DNA of 64,000 bases from Nocardioides aromaticivorans (GTDB lineage Bacteria > Actinomycetota > Actinomycetes > Propionibacteriales > Nocardioidaceae): the NCBI RefSeq assembly GCF_013408525.1, contig NZ_JACBZM010000001.1:930001-994000 (forward strand). The letters run 5' to 3'. The position numbers were made by a program, and so were the translations under genes. Numbering within the stretch: position 1 is the first letter of the stretch; each line of letters begins with the position of its first letter. Positions 27,327 through 37,200 of the stretch are shown here, in pieces. The notes under the pieces are model-generated. The model was not told where the DNA came from, searched no databases, and saw only the letters and a list, made by a program, of their open reading frames with translations.

Positions 27327-28582
27327 CCGTGCGTCCTGACCTCGTCGTAGCGGCACTCCGCCAGCTGGCGGTACGTCGTGCGCACCCACGCCTCCTGAGT
27401 GGCGGGGTCGCCGTGCAGCCAGTCGTAGTCGCCGTCGTCGGGGGTCGGCTCCAGCAGCCCGGCTTGGAACTGGAGCCACCGGCCGAGCTGCCGGCGCACG
27501 TCGAATGCCAGCACCGGCGGCCCCTCCGCGTAGTCGGCCGGACAGGCGGCCGGCCGGACCAGCGTGTCGGTCGCCCGGTCGACGTCGACCGTACGTCGCA
27601 CCTCGTCCTCCTGGAGGTTGACGACACCGTCACGAGGATTGGCGGGCGGGCCGTAGGGCGTCGCCACGAACCGTTCCGGCAGGCTCACCCCGATCGCGCG
27701 CAGTTCCGCCGCCTGGCGATCCACCTTGCCCGTGAAGTCGTCCAGCGGCAGGGGGAGGTCGGCCAGCAGACACACCTCGGGCTGAGCACCCGCGCAGGTG
27801 AGCGGCGGGTTGGCGATCGGGACCACGCGATCGCCCGCATCCCCCGGCGCGAACCACCAGGCGCCGACCCAGGCCGCTCCGACGCCGAGGGCGACCACCC
27901 GCCGCACGGGCGTGGCCAGGAACAGCCGGGGATGAGCCAGCACCAGGGCCACGCCGGCGAGCGCCAGACCGGCCAGGCCGATCGCCGTCGGGGGCCAGGC
28001 GCGATAGGTCATGCCACCCAGCGAGGCGGTGGCGCCACCGGTGTCGAAGAAGTCCGGCGCACCGCCGACCGTCGTCCACATGTAGAGCAGGAAGACGAGG
28101 ACCACCGCCGCGGGCGCCGCCCACTCCCGCGCCGTGAGGTGGCCGATGAGCACTCCGAGGGCTGTCTGGCCGGCCAGCACCCCGCACGCCGGCACCGCGA
28201 TCCAGTAGAGGACGGGTGAGGCAGGAGCCCCGCGAACGGCGGCCACCGACGAGGCGGCGACGGAAACGAGCAGCAGGGCCAGCGATGCCAGCGCCCAGAT
28301 CGTCAGGAACGGCCGCAGCCAGCGCTGCCAGTCAAGCCGACTCTGCAGCACGATGTCGCCCATCGCGGACGACCGCAGCCGGGCATAGACCAGGCACGCC
28401 GCTCCCGCGGCCGCCGGCCCGATGAAGACGGTGCTGCCCACCCCGTTGTCGAGGGCCTGCTTCCACGACCCCGACCAATGGCCCACGCGCGGCGCGGTGG
28501 CGACGGCACCGGCCAGCACCAGCAGACCGAACAGGAGCGCGACCCGCGGTCGGTCACCCACCCAGACCCAGGCGCTCCTCAT
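27323..28582 (-). CDS. Hypothetical ABC-associated membrane protein
   Basis: 419 residues from ATG at 28582. About six to seven hydrophobic segments fill residues 10-255, then a soluble, probably extracytoplasmic C-terminal domain of about 165 residues follows, with cysteines in LTCAGAQPEVCLLA and RPAACPADY. No family was recognised. It is translationally coupled to an ATPase on one side and a small membrane protein on the other, so a permease role in an ABC-2-like exporter is likely. The substrate is unknown. Confidence 0.7.
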   Translation of the reverse strand: MRSAWVWVGDRPRVALLFGLLVLAGAVATAPRVGHWSGSWKQALDNGVGSTVFIGPAAAGAACLVYARLRSSAMGDIVLQSRLDWQRWLRPFLTIWALASLALLLVSVAASSVAAVRGAPASPVLYWIAVPACGVLAGQTALGVLIGHLTAREWAAPAAVVLVFLLYMWTTVGGAPDFFDTGGATASLGGMTYRAWPPTAIGLAGLALAGVALVLAHPRLFLATPVRRVVALGVGAAWVGAWWFAPGDAGDRVVPIANPPLTCAGAQPEVCLLADLPLPLDDFTGKVDRQAAELRAIGVSLPERFVATPYGPPANPRDGVVNLQEDEVRRTVDVDRATDTLVRPAACPADYAEGPPVLAFDVRRQLGRWLQFQAGLLEPTPDDGDYDWLHGDPATQEAWVRTTYRQLAECRYDEVRTHG

Positions 28583-29316
28583 GAGCGCGCCGCCGCGATC
28601 GTGGCGAGGAAGGCGTGCTCCGCGGACCCGTCCGGGCCGCCTCGTTCGGCGACGAAGGCAGCCGTGGGCCCGACGTGCAACAGGCGTCCGGCCTCCAGCA
28701 CCGCCACCTGGTCCGCCATCATCACCACGTCCTCCATCACGTGGCTGCTGAGCAGCGTGACCGCCGACGTCCCGAGGTCGGCGAGGATCCCCCGCAGACC
28801 CGACCGCTGCTCAGGGTCGAGGCCGGTCGTCGGCTCATCCAGCAGGAGGACGTCGGGCTCCGTCACCAGCGCCACCGCCAGTGCCAGGCGGCGCTTCATC
28901 CCACCGGAGAGGTGGCGCACCCGGTCCTGCGCCCGGGACGCGAGCCCGACCCGGTCGAGGATGTCCCCGTTCCTCGCCCGGGCCACCGTCGCCGGCACGT
29001 CGCGGACCCAGCTCGCGTAGCCGAGCGCCTCGACGACGCGGAGCTCGCCGGGAAGGTCGAGCTGCTGGGGCATGTAGCCGATGCGACCGACCACCGACCG
29101 GCGGCGCCGACCGTAGAGGTCGACGCCGCCGACGGTTGCCCGACCCCCGTCGGGCCGCCGGCAGCCGGCCAGCGTGCGGAGCAGGGTCGACTTCCCGGCT
29201 CCGTTCACCCCGACCAGGCCGCACACGCCGCGCGCCATCGTGAAGGCGTCGATGTCGACGACCGGCGCTGCGCCGCGCCCGTAGGCGCAGCGCAGCGAGG
29301 TGACCGCGACCTCCAC
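28579..29316 (-). CDS. ABC transporter ATP-binding protein
   Basis: 245 residues from GTG at 29316, one base after the stop of the secreted-protein gene. Walker A VGVNGAGKSTLL near residue 34, signature RHLSGGMKRRLALAVAL near 125, Walker B VLLLDEPTTGLDPEQ near 148, switch His in LLSSHVMED. The GGMKRR signature and GLDP Walker B are typical of the DRA/CcmA/Nod-I group of exporter ATPases. It overlaps the next membrane gene by ATGA. The longer ORF to 29655 only reads over the previous gene. Confidence 0.88.
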   Translation of the reverse strand: MEVAVTSLRCAYGRGAAPVVDIDAFTMARGVCGLVGVNGAGKSTLLRTLAGCRRPDGGRATVGGVDLYGRRRRSVVGRIGYMPQQLDLPGELRVVEALGYASWVRDVPATVARARNGDILDRVGLASRAQDRVRHLSGGMKRRLALAVALVTEPDVLLLDEPTTGLDPEQRSGLRGILADLGTSAVTLLSSHVMEDVVMMADQVAVLEAGRLLHVGPTAAFVAERGGPDGSAEHAFLATIAAARS

Positions 29317-29317
29317 C

Positions 29318-29803
29318 TCAGAGGTTGAAGGTGAAGTACGGCTGGCGGCTGCAGGCATCCGGGCTCCACGACTGGTCCTCGCAGACCTTCGAGTAGACCC
29401 GGCCCTTGTCGGCGGCGCGCGTCGAGTAGTCGTCGGCGTCGTACTGGTCCTGCCAGCTGCCGCTCTGCGTCCGCGCACTCTGGTCCGAGCTGCCGACGGC
29501 GCACCACGACGGCGCGGTGTTGCCGGTGCACACCACGTAGTAGCGGTAGCCGGTCTCCGTGTAGACGGCGTTGCCGTTGTCGCGGCGGTCGCGGTAGTAG
29601 GTGTGGTTCTTGAGGAAGCCGTCCTTCTGGTACGACGTGCCGAAGGCCGACGCACGCAGCGTGCCGTCGTAGGCGTTGAGCGGGTCGCCCGCGGAGTACC
29701 AGTTGTACGACGCCGCCATCGCGGCCGGCGCGGTGACGAGGAACAGCAGGCCGGTCAGCGCCGTGAGGAGCAAGGTCGCGACCGAGCGCGAAGAAGTGAG
29801 CAT
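29318..29803 (-). CDS. Small secreted protein
   Basis: 161 residues with a clear signal peptide (hydrophobic core about residues 8-28, AMAAS cleavage region). The mature part is aromatic- and Tyr-rich with four cysteines (VVCTGN, SWCAVG, KVCEDQ, DACSRQ) that could form two disulfides. No family recognised. ATG at 29803 follows GGGAG on the minus strand. It is the first gene of the ABC-cassette operon that ends with guaA, and may be a substrate or accessory of that transporter. Confidence 0.75.
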   Translation of the reverse strand: MLTSSRSVATLLLTALTGLLFLVTAPAAMAASYNWYSAGDPLNAYDGTLRASAFGTSYQKDGFLKNHTYYRDRRDNGNAVYTETGYRYYVVCTGNTAPSWCAVGSSDQSARTQSGSWQDQYDADDYSTRAADKGRVYSKVCEDQSWSPDACSRQPYFTFNL

Positions 29804-29854
29804 GGAACGACTCCCGAGATGAGACCGTCGGCGACGGTCGCCGAGCGGTAGCCA

Positions 29855-29885
29855 CATACTCGTATGGCCACATCGGGAATGTCAA
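29855..29885 (-). promoter_or_regulatory. Putative promoter and palindrome for the ABC/guaA operon
   Basis: On the minus strand a consensus -35 TTGACA (29885-29880) is followed by the palindrome CATAC-GA-GTATG (29866-29855), in which GAGTAT or TACGAG could serve as -10. The palindrome sits where a repressor would block the polymerase. It lies about 50-80 bases before the secreted-protein start. Confidence 0.5.
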
Positions 29886-30106
29886 CGAGGCCCGTGACCG
29901 GTTGTGGATATCCGGGCAGACGTCCGAAAACGCACCAGGACCCGGCCGGGGAGGGAGGGTGGCCGGGTCCTGATTGTCCACGCAGCTGATGGACAGTGCC
30001 TGGACCGAGCCCGGGCTTCGGGAGGGAGCGTGATTCCCGGGCTCGGTGGATCAACGAGACCGGGAGGGGCGGGTTACGCCGGTTGGTCACAACTTGGCCA
30101 AAAGTT

Positions 30107-30141
30107 CTGGGGCGGCCCCGGGAGACCCGGAACCGCCCCAG
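30107..30141 (-). terminator. Stem-loop after the GMC oxidase gene
   Basis: CTGGGGCGG and CCGCCCCAG pair perfectly (9 bp) across a 17-base loop that itself contains CCGGG/CCCGG. On the minus strand it lies just past the stop at 30169. No U-tract. Confidence 0.6.
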
Positions 30142-30168
30142 CAGTGCACTTCTGCCCCAGGCGTCGAC

Positions 30169-31884
30169 TCAGCTCACACCGACGATGGGCAGCCGGAGCG
30201 CCGCCGGCGCGTCAGCCGGTACGACGGGCGCCTTCGGCGCCACCGGCTGGATCCGCTCGTAGCCCTCGCCGAGCGACGGGCGGGCGTCCTGCTCGCCCTT
30301 GTTGGGCCAGTAGGCCATCGCCCGCTCCGCCTGCGCGGTGATCGTGAGCGACGGGTTGACCCCCAGGTTGGCCGAGATCGTCGAGCCGTCGACGATGTGG
30401 AGGCCGGGGTGCCCGAAGACCCGCTGGTAGCCGTCGACCACGCCGGTCTCCGGGCTGTCGCCGATCGTGCAGCCGCCGATGAAGTGGGCGGTCAGCGGCC
30501 GGTTGAACGGCTCGCCGATCGTCCCGCCGGCGGTGCCGCCGCCCATCACCCGCGCCATGCGGCGTACCGCGTCGTTGGCGGCCGGGATCCACGTCGGGTT
30601 CGGCTCGCCGTGGCCCTGCTTCGACGACAGGATCCACTTGCCGGCGACCCGCTTCGGGAAGGTCGTGATCGAGTTGTCGACCGACTGCATGACGAGCGCG
30701 ATGACGACCCGCTCCGACCAGTGCTTCACGTCGTACAGGTCGCGGACGCGGGTGCGCTCCTTCCACAGCTCCTTGAGCCACACCTTCCAGCGCGGCTCGG
30801 GGCCGTCGCCGTCGGTGAGCACGGTCTGCATCAGCGACATCGCGTTGCTGCCCTTGCCGTAGCGCACCGGCTCGATGTGGGTGTGCTCGTCGGGGTGCCA
30901 CGAGGAGGTGATCGCCACGCCCTCGGTGTAGTCGACGTCGGCGCCCTCGGGCGCGATGGCACCGAGGATCGACTCGGAGTTGGTGCGCGTCAGGTGGCCG
31001 ATCCGGTCGGAGACGTTGGGCAGGTCGCCCTCGGCCTTGAGCCGGTGGAGCAGCTTCTGGGTGCCAAGCGCGGCGGCCGAGAAGACGACCTGCTCGGCGG
31101 TGAACGTCTTCACGGCGGTACGACGGGACAGCTTCGCCTTGGTCCAGCGCGTGTCGACCCGGTAGCCGCCGCCGGCCAGCGGCCGCACCCGGGTCACCGT
31201 GGTCAGCGGGTGCACCTCGGCGCCGTTCTGCTCGGCGAGGTAGAGGTAGTTCTTGACCAGGGTGTTCTTGGCGTTGTGCCGGCAACCGGTCATGCACTCG
31301 CCGCAGTCGAGGCAGGCGTTGCGCTTCGGGCCGGCCCCGCCGAAGTACGGGTCGTCGGCCTGCTCGCCGGCCGCCTGGCCGGGACCGCCGAAGAAGACGC
31401 CGACCGGGGTCGCGTGGAAGGTGTCGCCGACGCCCATCTCCTCGGCGACCTTCTTCATGACCTCGTCCGACGGGGTCATGCGCGGGTACTCGACGACGCC
31501 GAGCATCCGCTTGGCCTGGTCGTAGTACGGCGCCAGCTCCGCCTTCCAGTCGGTGATGTGCGCCCAGGACGGGTCCTTGTAGAACGGCTCGAGCGGCTCG
31601 TAGAGCGTGTTCGCGTAGACCAGCGAACCGCCGCCCACGCCGGCGCCGGCGAGGATCAGGCAGTCCTTGACCATGTCGATGCGCTGGATGCCGTAGCAGC
31701 CGGCCGCCGGGGCGTAGAGGTACTTCTTCAGGTCCCAGGAGTTGTCGGCGAAGTCGGCGTCGGTGAACCGCGCGCCGGCCTCGAGGACGCCGACGCGGTA
31801 GCCCTTCTCGGTCAGCCGGAGCGCGGTGACGGAGCCGCCGAAGCCCGAGCCGATGACGAGGACGTCGTAGTCGAAGTCGGTCAT
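30169..31884 (-). CDS. choD: Cholesterol oxidase-like GMC oxidoreductase
   Basis: 571 residues. The N-terminus DYDVLVIGSGFGGSVTALRL is the FAD-binding fold, followed by VLEAGARF and AGAGVGGGSLVYANTLYEP, which closely follow mycobacterial ChoD. The C-terminus has the GMC segment HIVDGSTISANLGVNPSLTI with the catalytic His/Asn region. Cys-rich CLDCGECMTGCRHNAKNTL near 185 could bind metal. It oxidises a 3-hydroxysteroid or a related alcohol with FAD; actual steroid activity is not proven for ChoD proteins. ATG at 31884 lies 14 bp after the aldehyde dehydrogenase. In mycobacteria choD also neighbours guaB3/guaB. Confidence 0.8.
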   Translation of the reverse strand: MTDFDYDVLVIGSGFGGSVTALRLTEKGYRVGVLEAGARFTDADFADNSWDLKKYLYAPAAGCYGIQRIDMVKDCLILAGAGVGGGSLVYANTLYEPLEPFYKDPSWAHITDWKAELAPYYDQAKRMLGVVEYPRMTPSDEVMKKVAEEMGVGDTFHATPVGVFFGGPGQAAGEQADDPYFGGAGPKRNACLDCGECMTGCRHNAKNTLVKNYLYLAEQNGAEVHPLTTVTRVRPLAGGGYRVDTRWTKAKLSRRTAVKTFTAEQVVFSAAALGTQKLLHRLKAEGDLPNVSDRIGHLTRTNSESILGAIAPEGADVDYTEGVAITSSWHPDEHTHIEPVRYGKGSNAMSLMQTVLTDGDGPEPRWKVWLKELWKERTRVRDLYDVKHWSERVVIALVMQSVDNSITTFPKRVAGKWILSSKQGHGEPNPTWIPAANDAVRRMARVMGGGTAGGTIGEPFNRPLTAHFIGGCTIGDSPETGVVDGYQRVFGHPGLHIVDGSTISANLGVNPSLTITAQAERAMAYWPNKGEQDARPSLGEGYERIQPVAPKAPVVPADAPAALRLPIVGVS

Positions 31885-31898
31885 GTGTTCCCCCTTGC

Positions 31899-33527
31899 TC
31901 AGGCGCGGCCGAGCTTGTCCATGATCCGCAGCGAGGCGGTCATGATCTTCGCGTAGGACTCGTCGGACATGCCGAGAACCGGCCCGAAGCGCAGCAGGCG
32001 CTGGACCGCGACCGACTGCGTCTCGGTGTAGCGGTGGATGCCCTCGCTGCCCTGGCGGCGGCCCATGCCGGACTCGCGCATGCCGCCCATCGGGGCGCTG
32101 ATGCTGGCGAAGGTGGCGCCGAACGCCTCGTTGACGTTGACCGTGCCGCACTTGATCTGGCGGGCCACGGCGCGCCCGCGCGCGGTGTCGCGGGTGTAGA
32201 CCGAGCCGTTGAGGCCGTACTCGCCGTCGTTGGCGCGCGCGATCGCGTCGGCCTCGTCGTGGAAGCGGTAGATCGAGACGACCGGGCCGAAGGTCTCGTG
32301 GCCGAAGCAGGTCATCTCCGGCGTGACGCCCTCGAGGATCGTCGGCTCGTAGTAGTACGGCGCCAGGTCGGGCCGCGCCTTGCCGCCGGCCAGCACGCGG
32401 GCGCCCTTGGCGACGGCGTCCTCGACGTGGGCGGAGACGGTCTCGAGCTGGTCGGCGGAGATGAGGGTGCCCATGTCGGAGTCCCAGTCCATCGTGGCGC
32501 CGAGGCTCATCGCCTTGGTCCGGGCCACAAAGCGCTCCACGAACCGGTCGTAGACGGCGTCGGCGACGAACATGCGCTCGGTCGACACGCACAGCTGGCC
32601 GGCGTTGGAGAAGGACGCCCGCACGGCACCCTCGGCGGCGCGCTCGATGTCGGCGTCGCGCAGCACCAGGATCGGGTTCTTGCCGCCGAGCTCGAGCGAG
32701 CAGCCGATGAGCCGCTCCGCCGCCTGTTTGGCGATGATCTTGCCGGTCGCGGTGGAGCCGGTGAAGCAGATGTAGTCGGCGCGCTCGATGATCGGCGTGC
32801 CGAGCACGCGGCCGGGGCCGGCGACGACCTGCCACAGGTCACGCGGGAAGCCGGCCTCCTCCAGCAGCTGCGCGCCGAGCAGCGCGGAGAGCATGGTCTG
32901 CGCGTCGGGCTTGGTGACGACGGCGTTGCCGGCGAGCAGGGCCGGCAGGCCGTCGCACAGCGCCATCGTGAAGGGGTAGTTCCACGGCGAGATGATGCCG
33001 ACGACGCCCTTGGGCACGCGGTTGAGCTCTACCTTGGTCAGCACGGGTACGACGCCCGGCCGGCTCTCGGAGTCGAGGTGCTCGTGCGCGGTGCGGGCGT
33101 AGTAGCGCGCGGTGAGCGCGATGTGCAGCGGCTCGTCGAAGGCGTGCTTGCGGGACTTGCCGGACTCGAGCTGGATCAGGTCCATGATCTCGGCCTGGCG
33201 GTCGAGCACGATGTCGTGGAGACGGTGCAGGATCCGGGCGCGCTCGTCGATCGACACCCGCGCCCACGCCGCCTGGGCGACCCGCGCGCGGCGGAAGGCC
33301 TCGGCGACGTCGGCCTCGCTCGACTGCGGGATGTTGGCGACCGGGGCGCCGTTGATCGGCGAGTGCACCTGGGTCGTCGTGCCGGTGGTCGCCAGCACGC
33401 GATCGGTCAGCCGGGCGACGTACTCCGGCTCGAGGGCGTACGACGCCCGGGGGTCGTGCTCGGGGTCGTGCGGGCCGTCAACGACCGGGCCGTCGGAGGC
33501 GCCGGAGCCGGAAATCGCTTCGCTCAT
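31899..33527 (-). CDS. NAD(P)-dependent aldehyde dehydrogenase (succinate-semialdehyde type)
   Basis: 542 residues. The Rossmann part has ISPWNYPFTMALCD; the Glu general base is in LELGGKNPILVL and the nucleophilic Cys in SFSNAGQLCVSTERMFV. It resembles GabD2-type succinate-semialdehyde dehydrogenases, but substrate cannot be fixed. An extra N-terminal stretch of about 40 residues precedes the domain. ATG at 33527; no good Shine-Dalgarno. It is co-transcribed with the GMC oxidase, so an alcohol-to-aldehyde-to-acid sequence is plausible. Confidence 0.88.
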   Translation of the reverse strand: MSEAISGSGASDGPVVDGPHDPEHDPRASYALEPEYVARLTDRVLATTGTTTQVHSPINGAPVANIPQSSEADVAEAFRRARVAQAAWARVSIDERARILHRLHDIVLDRQAEIMDLIQLESGKSRKHAFDEPLHIALTARYYARTAHEHLDSESRPGVVPVLTKVELNRVPKGVVGIISPWNYPFTMALCDGLPALLAGNAVVTKPDAQTMLSALLGAQLLEEAGFPRDLWQVVAGPGRVLGTPIIERADYICFTGSTATGKIIAKQAAERLIGCSLELGGKNPILVLRDADIERAAEGAVRASFSNAGQLCVSTERMFVADAVYDRFVERFVARTKAMSLGATMDWDSDMGTLISADQLETVSAHVEDAVAKGARVLAGGKARPDLAPYYYEPTILEGVTPEMTCFGHETFGPVVSIYRFHDEADAIARANDGEYGLNGSVYTRDTARGRAVARQIKCGTVNVNEAFGATFASISAPMGGMRESGMGRRQGSEGIHRYTETQSVAVQRLLRFGPVLGMSDESYAKIMTASLRIMDKLGRA

Positions 33528-33539
33528 GGAAGGAGCGTA

Positions 33540-33586
33540 GGTGACCGCCGTCACCGAATCTACTGATCGGTAGCAGATGTGCTGCT
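33540..33586. promoter_or_regulatory. Palindromes upstream of the aldehyde dehydrogenase operon
   Basis: Two inverted repeats: GGTGAC-CGCC-GTCACC at 33540-33555 and AGCAG-ATGTG-CTGCT at 33572-33586, with a shorter CTAC/GTAG pair between. They sit 13-60 bases before the ATG, where a regulator could act. No TAGAAC-type box is present here. Function inferred. Confidence 0.4.
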
Positions 33587-33789
33587 TTACACATGCCTTT
33601 CCCGTGTCAAGGACCGATTTCGGGGTGTCAGACGGCCTCGTACCGGACTGAATGGTCGCGAATCGGCCGAATTCACAGCCACTGGGTCCGGTACGACGAG
33701 AAGCCCCGCTGCAACCGCACTGCAAGGCCGTCGGCGCAGGCTCCGTCCCGAGGCGGCGAGAGGCGCCGCACGGACGACCGGAGGCTCCC

Positions 33790-34206
33790 ATGAGCGTCGA
33801 CCAGCACACCCACGACCAGCACACCGACGGCCAGAACACCGACGGCCAGCACCAGAGGACCGAGCAGAAGAGCTTCAGCGCCCCCGACGAGACCCGCTCC
33901 TTCGAGCGCGGCGTCGCCGAGATCCTCACCGTCGGCGGCACCCCGATCGGCCGGCTCACCCTGCAGCCGGGCTGGCGGTGGTCGGAGCACGTCAAGGCGA
34001 TCGCCGGCACCGAGCTGTGCGAGGCCCCGCACTTCCAGTACCACGTCAGTGGCGAGCTGGGGATCCTGATGGCCGACGGCACCGAGCTGGTCGCGCGGCC
34101 CGGCGACGTCACCTCGCTCCCCGAGGGACACGACGCCTGGGTGATCGGGGACGAGCCGGTCGTGGTCGTCGACTGGTGGGGTGCCTCGAACTACGCGAAG
34201 CCCTGA
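33790..34206 (+). CDS. Cupin domain protein
   Basis: 138 residues from ATG at 33790 (GGAGG 5 bases upstream). A His/Gln/Asp-rich leader (DQHTHDQHTDGQNTDGQHQ) precedes a single cupin_2 barrel: ILTVGGTPIGRLTLQPGWRW, HFQYHVSGELGILMADGTE, and VARPGDVTSLPEGHDAWV. The metal histidines are partly kept (HFQYHVSG, EGHDAW). The leader could bind metal. It may sense or bind a small molecule. It lies 34 bp before the SARP-type regulator, so the two could be co-transcribed. Confidence 0.75.
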   Translation: MSVDQHTHDQHTDGQNTDGQHQRTEQKSFSAPDETRSFERGVAEILTVGGTPIGRLTLQPGWRWSEHVKAIAGTELCEAPHFQYHVSGELGILMADGTELVARPGDVTSLPEGHDAWVIGDEPVVVVDWWGASNYAKP

Positions 34207-34240
34207 TCCCCGACCCTCGCGGCGGCGTACCATCACGCTC

Positions 34241-37200
34241 GTGAGCGCACTCGCCGTGCGTGTGCTCGGGGAACTCACGGTCGACGGCTTCGACACCGCA
34301 GTGCTGGACAGGAAGGCCCGCGGCCTCCTCCTGCTCCTCGCGCTGGCCGGTGGCCGTCCGGTGCCCCTCGACGCGGCGGTCGACGCGCTGTGGGGTGACA
34401 CGCCGCCGGCCCGGCCGGCGGACCAGGTCGCCGTGCTCGCGAGCCGGGTACGCCGCCTGCTCGGCCGCGACCGCGTCGAGCGCACGGACGGCGGCTACCG
34501 GCTGCGCGCCGACTGGACGGACCTCACCGAGCTGGACGCGGTCGTCCGCGAGGCGGAGCGGCGGCTCGGGCTCGGCGAGGTCGGCGCGGCGGCGAGCGCG
34601 GCCCGGGCGGCCCTCGCGCTGCTGCGCGGCCCCGTCCCGGAGGTGCGGGCCGAGGCGGACTGGGCGGCGGCCGAGTGGGCGGCCGCCACCCGGCTCGTGC
34701 AGCGCGCGCGGCGGGTCGCCGCAGCCGCCCTCCTCGAGGCCGGCGAGTGGCGCGACGCCCTCGAGCTGGCCTCGGCCGACCTGGTCGCCGACCCCCTGGA
34801 CGAGCAGGCGGCCCGCACCGCCATGCGCGCCCACGCGGCCGCGGGCCGCCCCGCCCAGGCCCTCACCGTGTACGCCGACCTGCGGGCCACGCTCGCCGAC
34901 GAGCTCGGCACCGACCCGGCCGGCGAGACGGCCGCGCTGCACACGGCGATCCTGCGCGGCGACCTCCCGGTGGTCCGGGCCGCGGCGCGGGTGCCCGCGC
35001 TGGTCGGGCGCGACAGCCAGTCCGCCCACCTCGACTCCCTCGTGGGACGGGCGGCGGCGGAGCGGGCGCCGCGGGTCGCACTCGTGTCGGGCGAGGCCGG
35101 CATCGGCAAGACCACCCTGCTCGCGACCTGGGCCGCGGCACGACGCGCGGCGGGCGACCGGGTGCTCGTGGGGACCTGCCGCCCGCTGGACCGGGCGGCC
35201 CCGCTGGACGTCGTGCTGTCCGCGATCGCAGCCCACCTGAAGGACGGGGACGGTGACCGCCTGCTGGCCGGCGACGCCGCGGTCCTCGCTCCCCTGCTCG
35301 GCTCGGCCGTGCCCGGCACGCACAGCGTGGACCCCGCGCTCGGGCCGTCCGTGCTCTACGGCGCCGTCACCCGGGTGCTCGGCCGGATCGCCGGCGACCG
35401 GGTGGTCGTGGTCGTCGTCGATGACGCGCACCTCGCCGGGCCGACCCTCGGCGACTGGCTGGCCTATCTGGCCCGCCGCCCGCTCCCGGTGGTGGTCGTG
35501 CTGGGGGCCCGGCCCGACGAGGGCCCGGCCTCCCCCGCGACCGACCACGTGGGCCTCGGCCCGCTCGACCGCGCCCACGTCGCGGCGCTGGTGGGCGAGC
35601 GCCGGGCCGACGAGCTGCACGCCCGCTCCGGCGGACACCCCCTCTTCCTCGCCGAGCTCGCGTCGGTGCCGTCCGGGGAGCTGCCCGAGAGCCTGGTGGC
35701 GGCGGTGACCGCCCGCTGCGACGACCTCGGGTCGGCCGGCGACCTGGTCCGGACGGCCGCCGTCCTCGGCGGCGACCTGGACATCGACCTGCTTGCCGGC
35801 GTGCTCGGCCGCAGCACGCTCGACGTGCTCACCGACGCCGAGCGCGCGGTCCGCAGCGGCCTGCTGGTCGAGGTCTCGGGGCATCTGCGCTTCCGGCACG
35901 ACCTGGTCCGGACCGCGCTGGTCTCCGGCACCACCGCCGGCCGCGCCGCGCTGCTGCACCGCGAGGCCGGGCGGGCGCTCGCGCGGCGCAGCGACGCCGA
36001 CCCCGCCACGGTCGCCGAGCACGCCCGCCTCGGCGGCGACCGGGCGCTCGCCGCCCAGTGGCTGCGGACCGCCGCCGCACGCGCGGCCGAGCGCTTCGAC
36101 CACGCGACCGCCGAGGACCTGCTCGACCAGTCGCTCGCGCTCGCGCCCGACGACACCGTCCTGCTCGCCCGCGCGCGGGTCCGGATCCGCCGGCGGCGCT
36201 ACCGCGAGGCGGAGGCGGACGCCCTCGCCGCCACCGGCGCCGGCCCGCTGCGCTGGGAGGCGGCGGCGTGGGCGGCGTACTTCGACCGGCGCTTCGACGA
36301 AGCGGCGTCGTACGCCGACGACGGCGCGCTGTCCGCCGACGACCCGGGCTCCCGCACCCGCTGCCTGGTGGCGTCGGGGCGGATCCTGCACGCCCGCGGC
36401 GAGCTCGGGTCCGCGGGTGAGCGGCTGGACGCCGCGCTGCTCGACGCCAGCGGCGAGGACCGGCTGGAGGCCGCCGCGTGGCGGGGCGTCCTGCACGCCC
36501 ACCGCAGCGAGGTCGACCAGGCCCTCGCCCTGCTCCGGCCCGCCACCCGGCCGGGTGTCGGGGTCGCGCACACCCCGGCGTCGCTTCACGCGCTGCTCTT
36601 CACCGGGCACACGCTCGCGGTGGCCGGTCGCGCGCAGGAGGCGCTGGCGTGCTTCACCGACTACACGACCGAGGTCGAGCGGCGCGACGTACCGCGCTTC
36701 GCGGGCCGGGGCGTGAACTTCTCCGGCTGGGTCCTCCGCAACCTGGGCGCGACCTCGGCGGGGGTCGACGCGCACCAGCAGGCCGCCGAGGACGCGGTCG
36801 ACGGCGTGGTGATCCCCGAGGTGCTGGTGGCCGCGCTCGAGGACCTCGCGGAGGAGCGACTGCGGGCCGGTGACGCGGACGCCGCGGCCGCACTGCTCGA
36901 CCGGGCCCGGGACACGCTCGTCGGCGACCTGGTCTTCGGCTGGCGCCTCGCGATGAAGCTGCAGCTCCTGCAGGCGCAGCTGCACCTGCTGCGCGACGAG
37001 GCGGCCTCGGCGCTGACCGTGGCCGGCGACCTGGCCGCCGCCGCGGCAGCCACCGGCGTCCCCCGGTACGACGCCTGCGCCCGCCTGCTGGTCCACCGAG
37101 CCACCCACGCGCTCGGCGAGCCGGTCGACGCCGCGGCGGCGTGGCGGGACCTCCGGGCGGTCGAGGCCGCGGTCGGGGTCGAGGCGTGGTGGTGGGCGGG

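Larger units (their letters stand above)
29804..30168. other. Intergenic region with three stem-loops
   Basis: 365 bp without a gene. It holds the promoter of the secreted-protein operon (29855-29885) and three separate perfect hairpins: 29937-29971 (11-bp stem), 30004-30047 (12-bp stem, 20-base loop) and 30107-30141 (9-bp stem). The last one lies 28 bp after the GMC oxidase stop and is its likely terminator. The middle two are spaced like independent elements. Confidence 0.6.
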
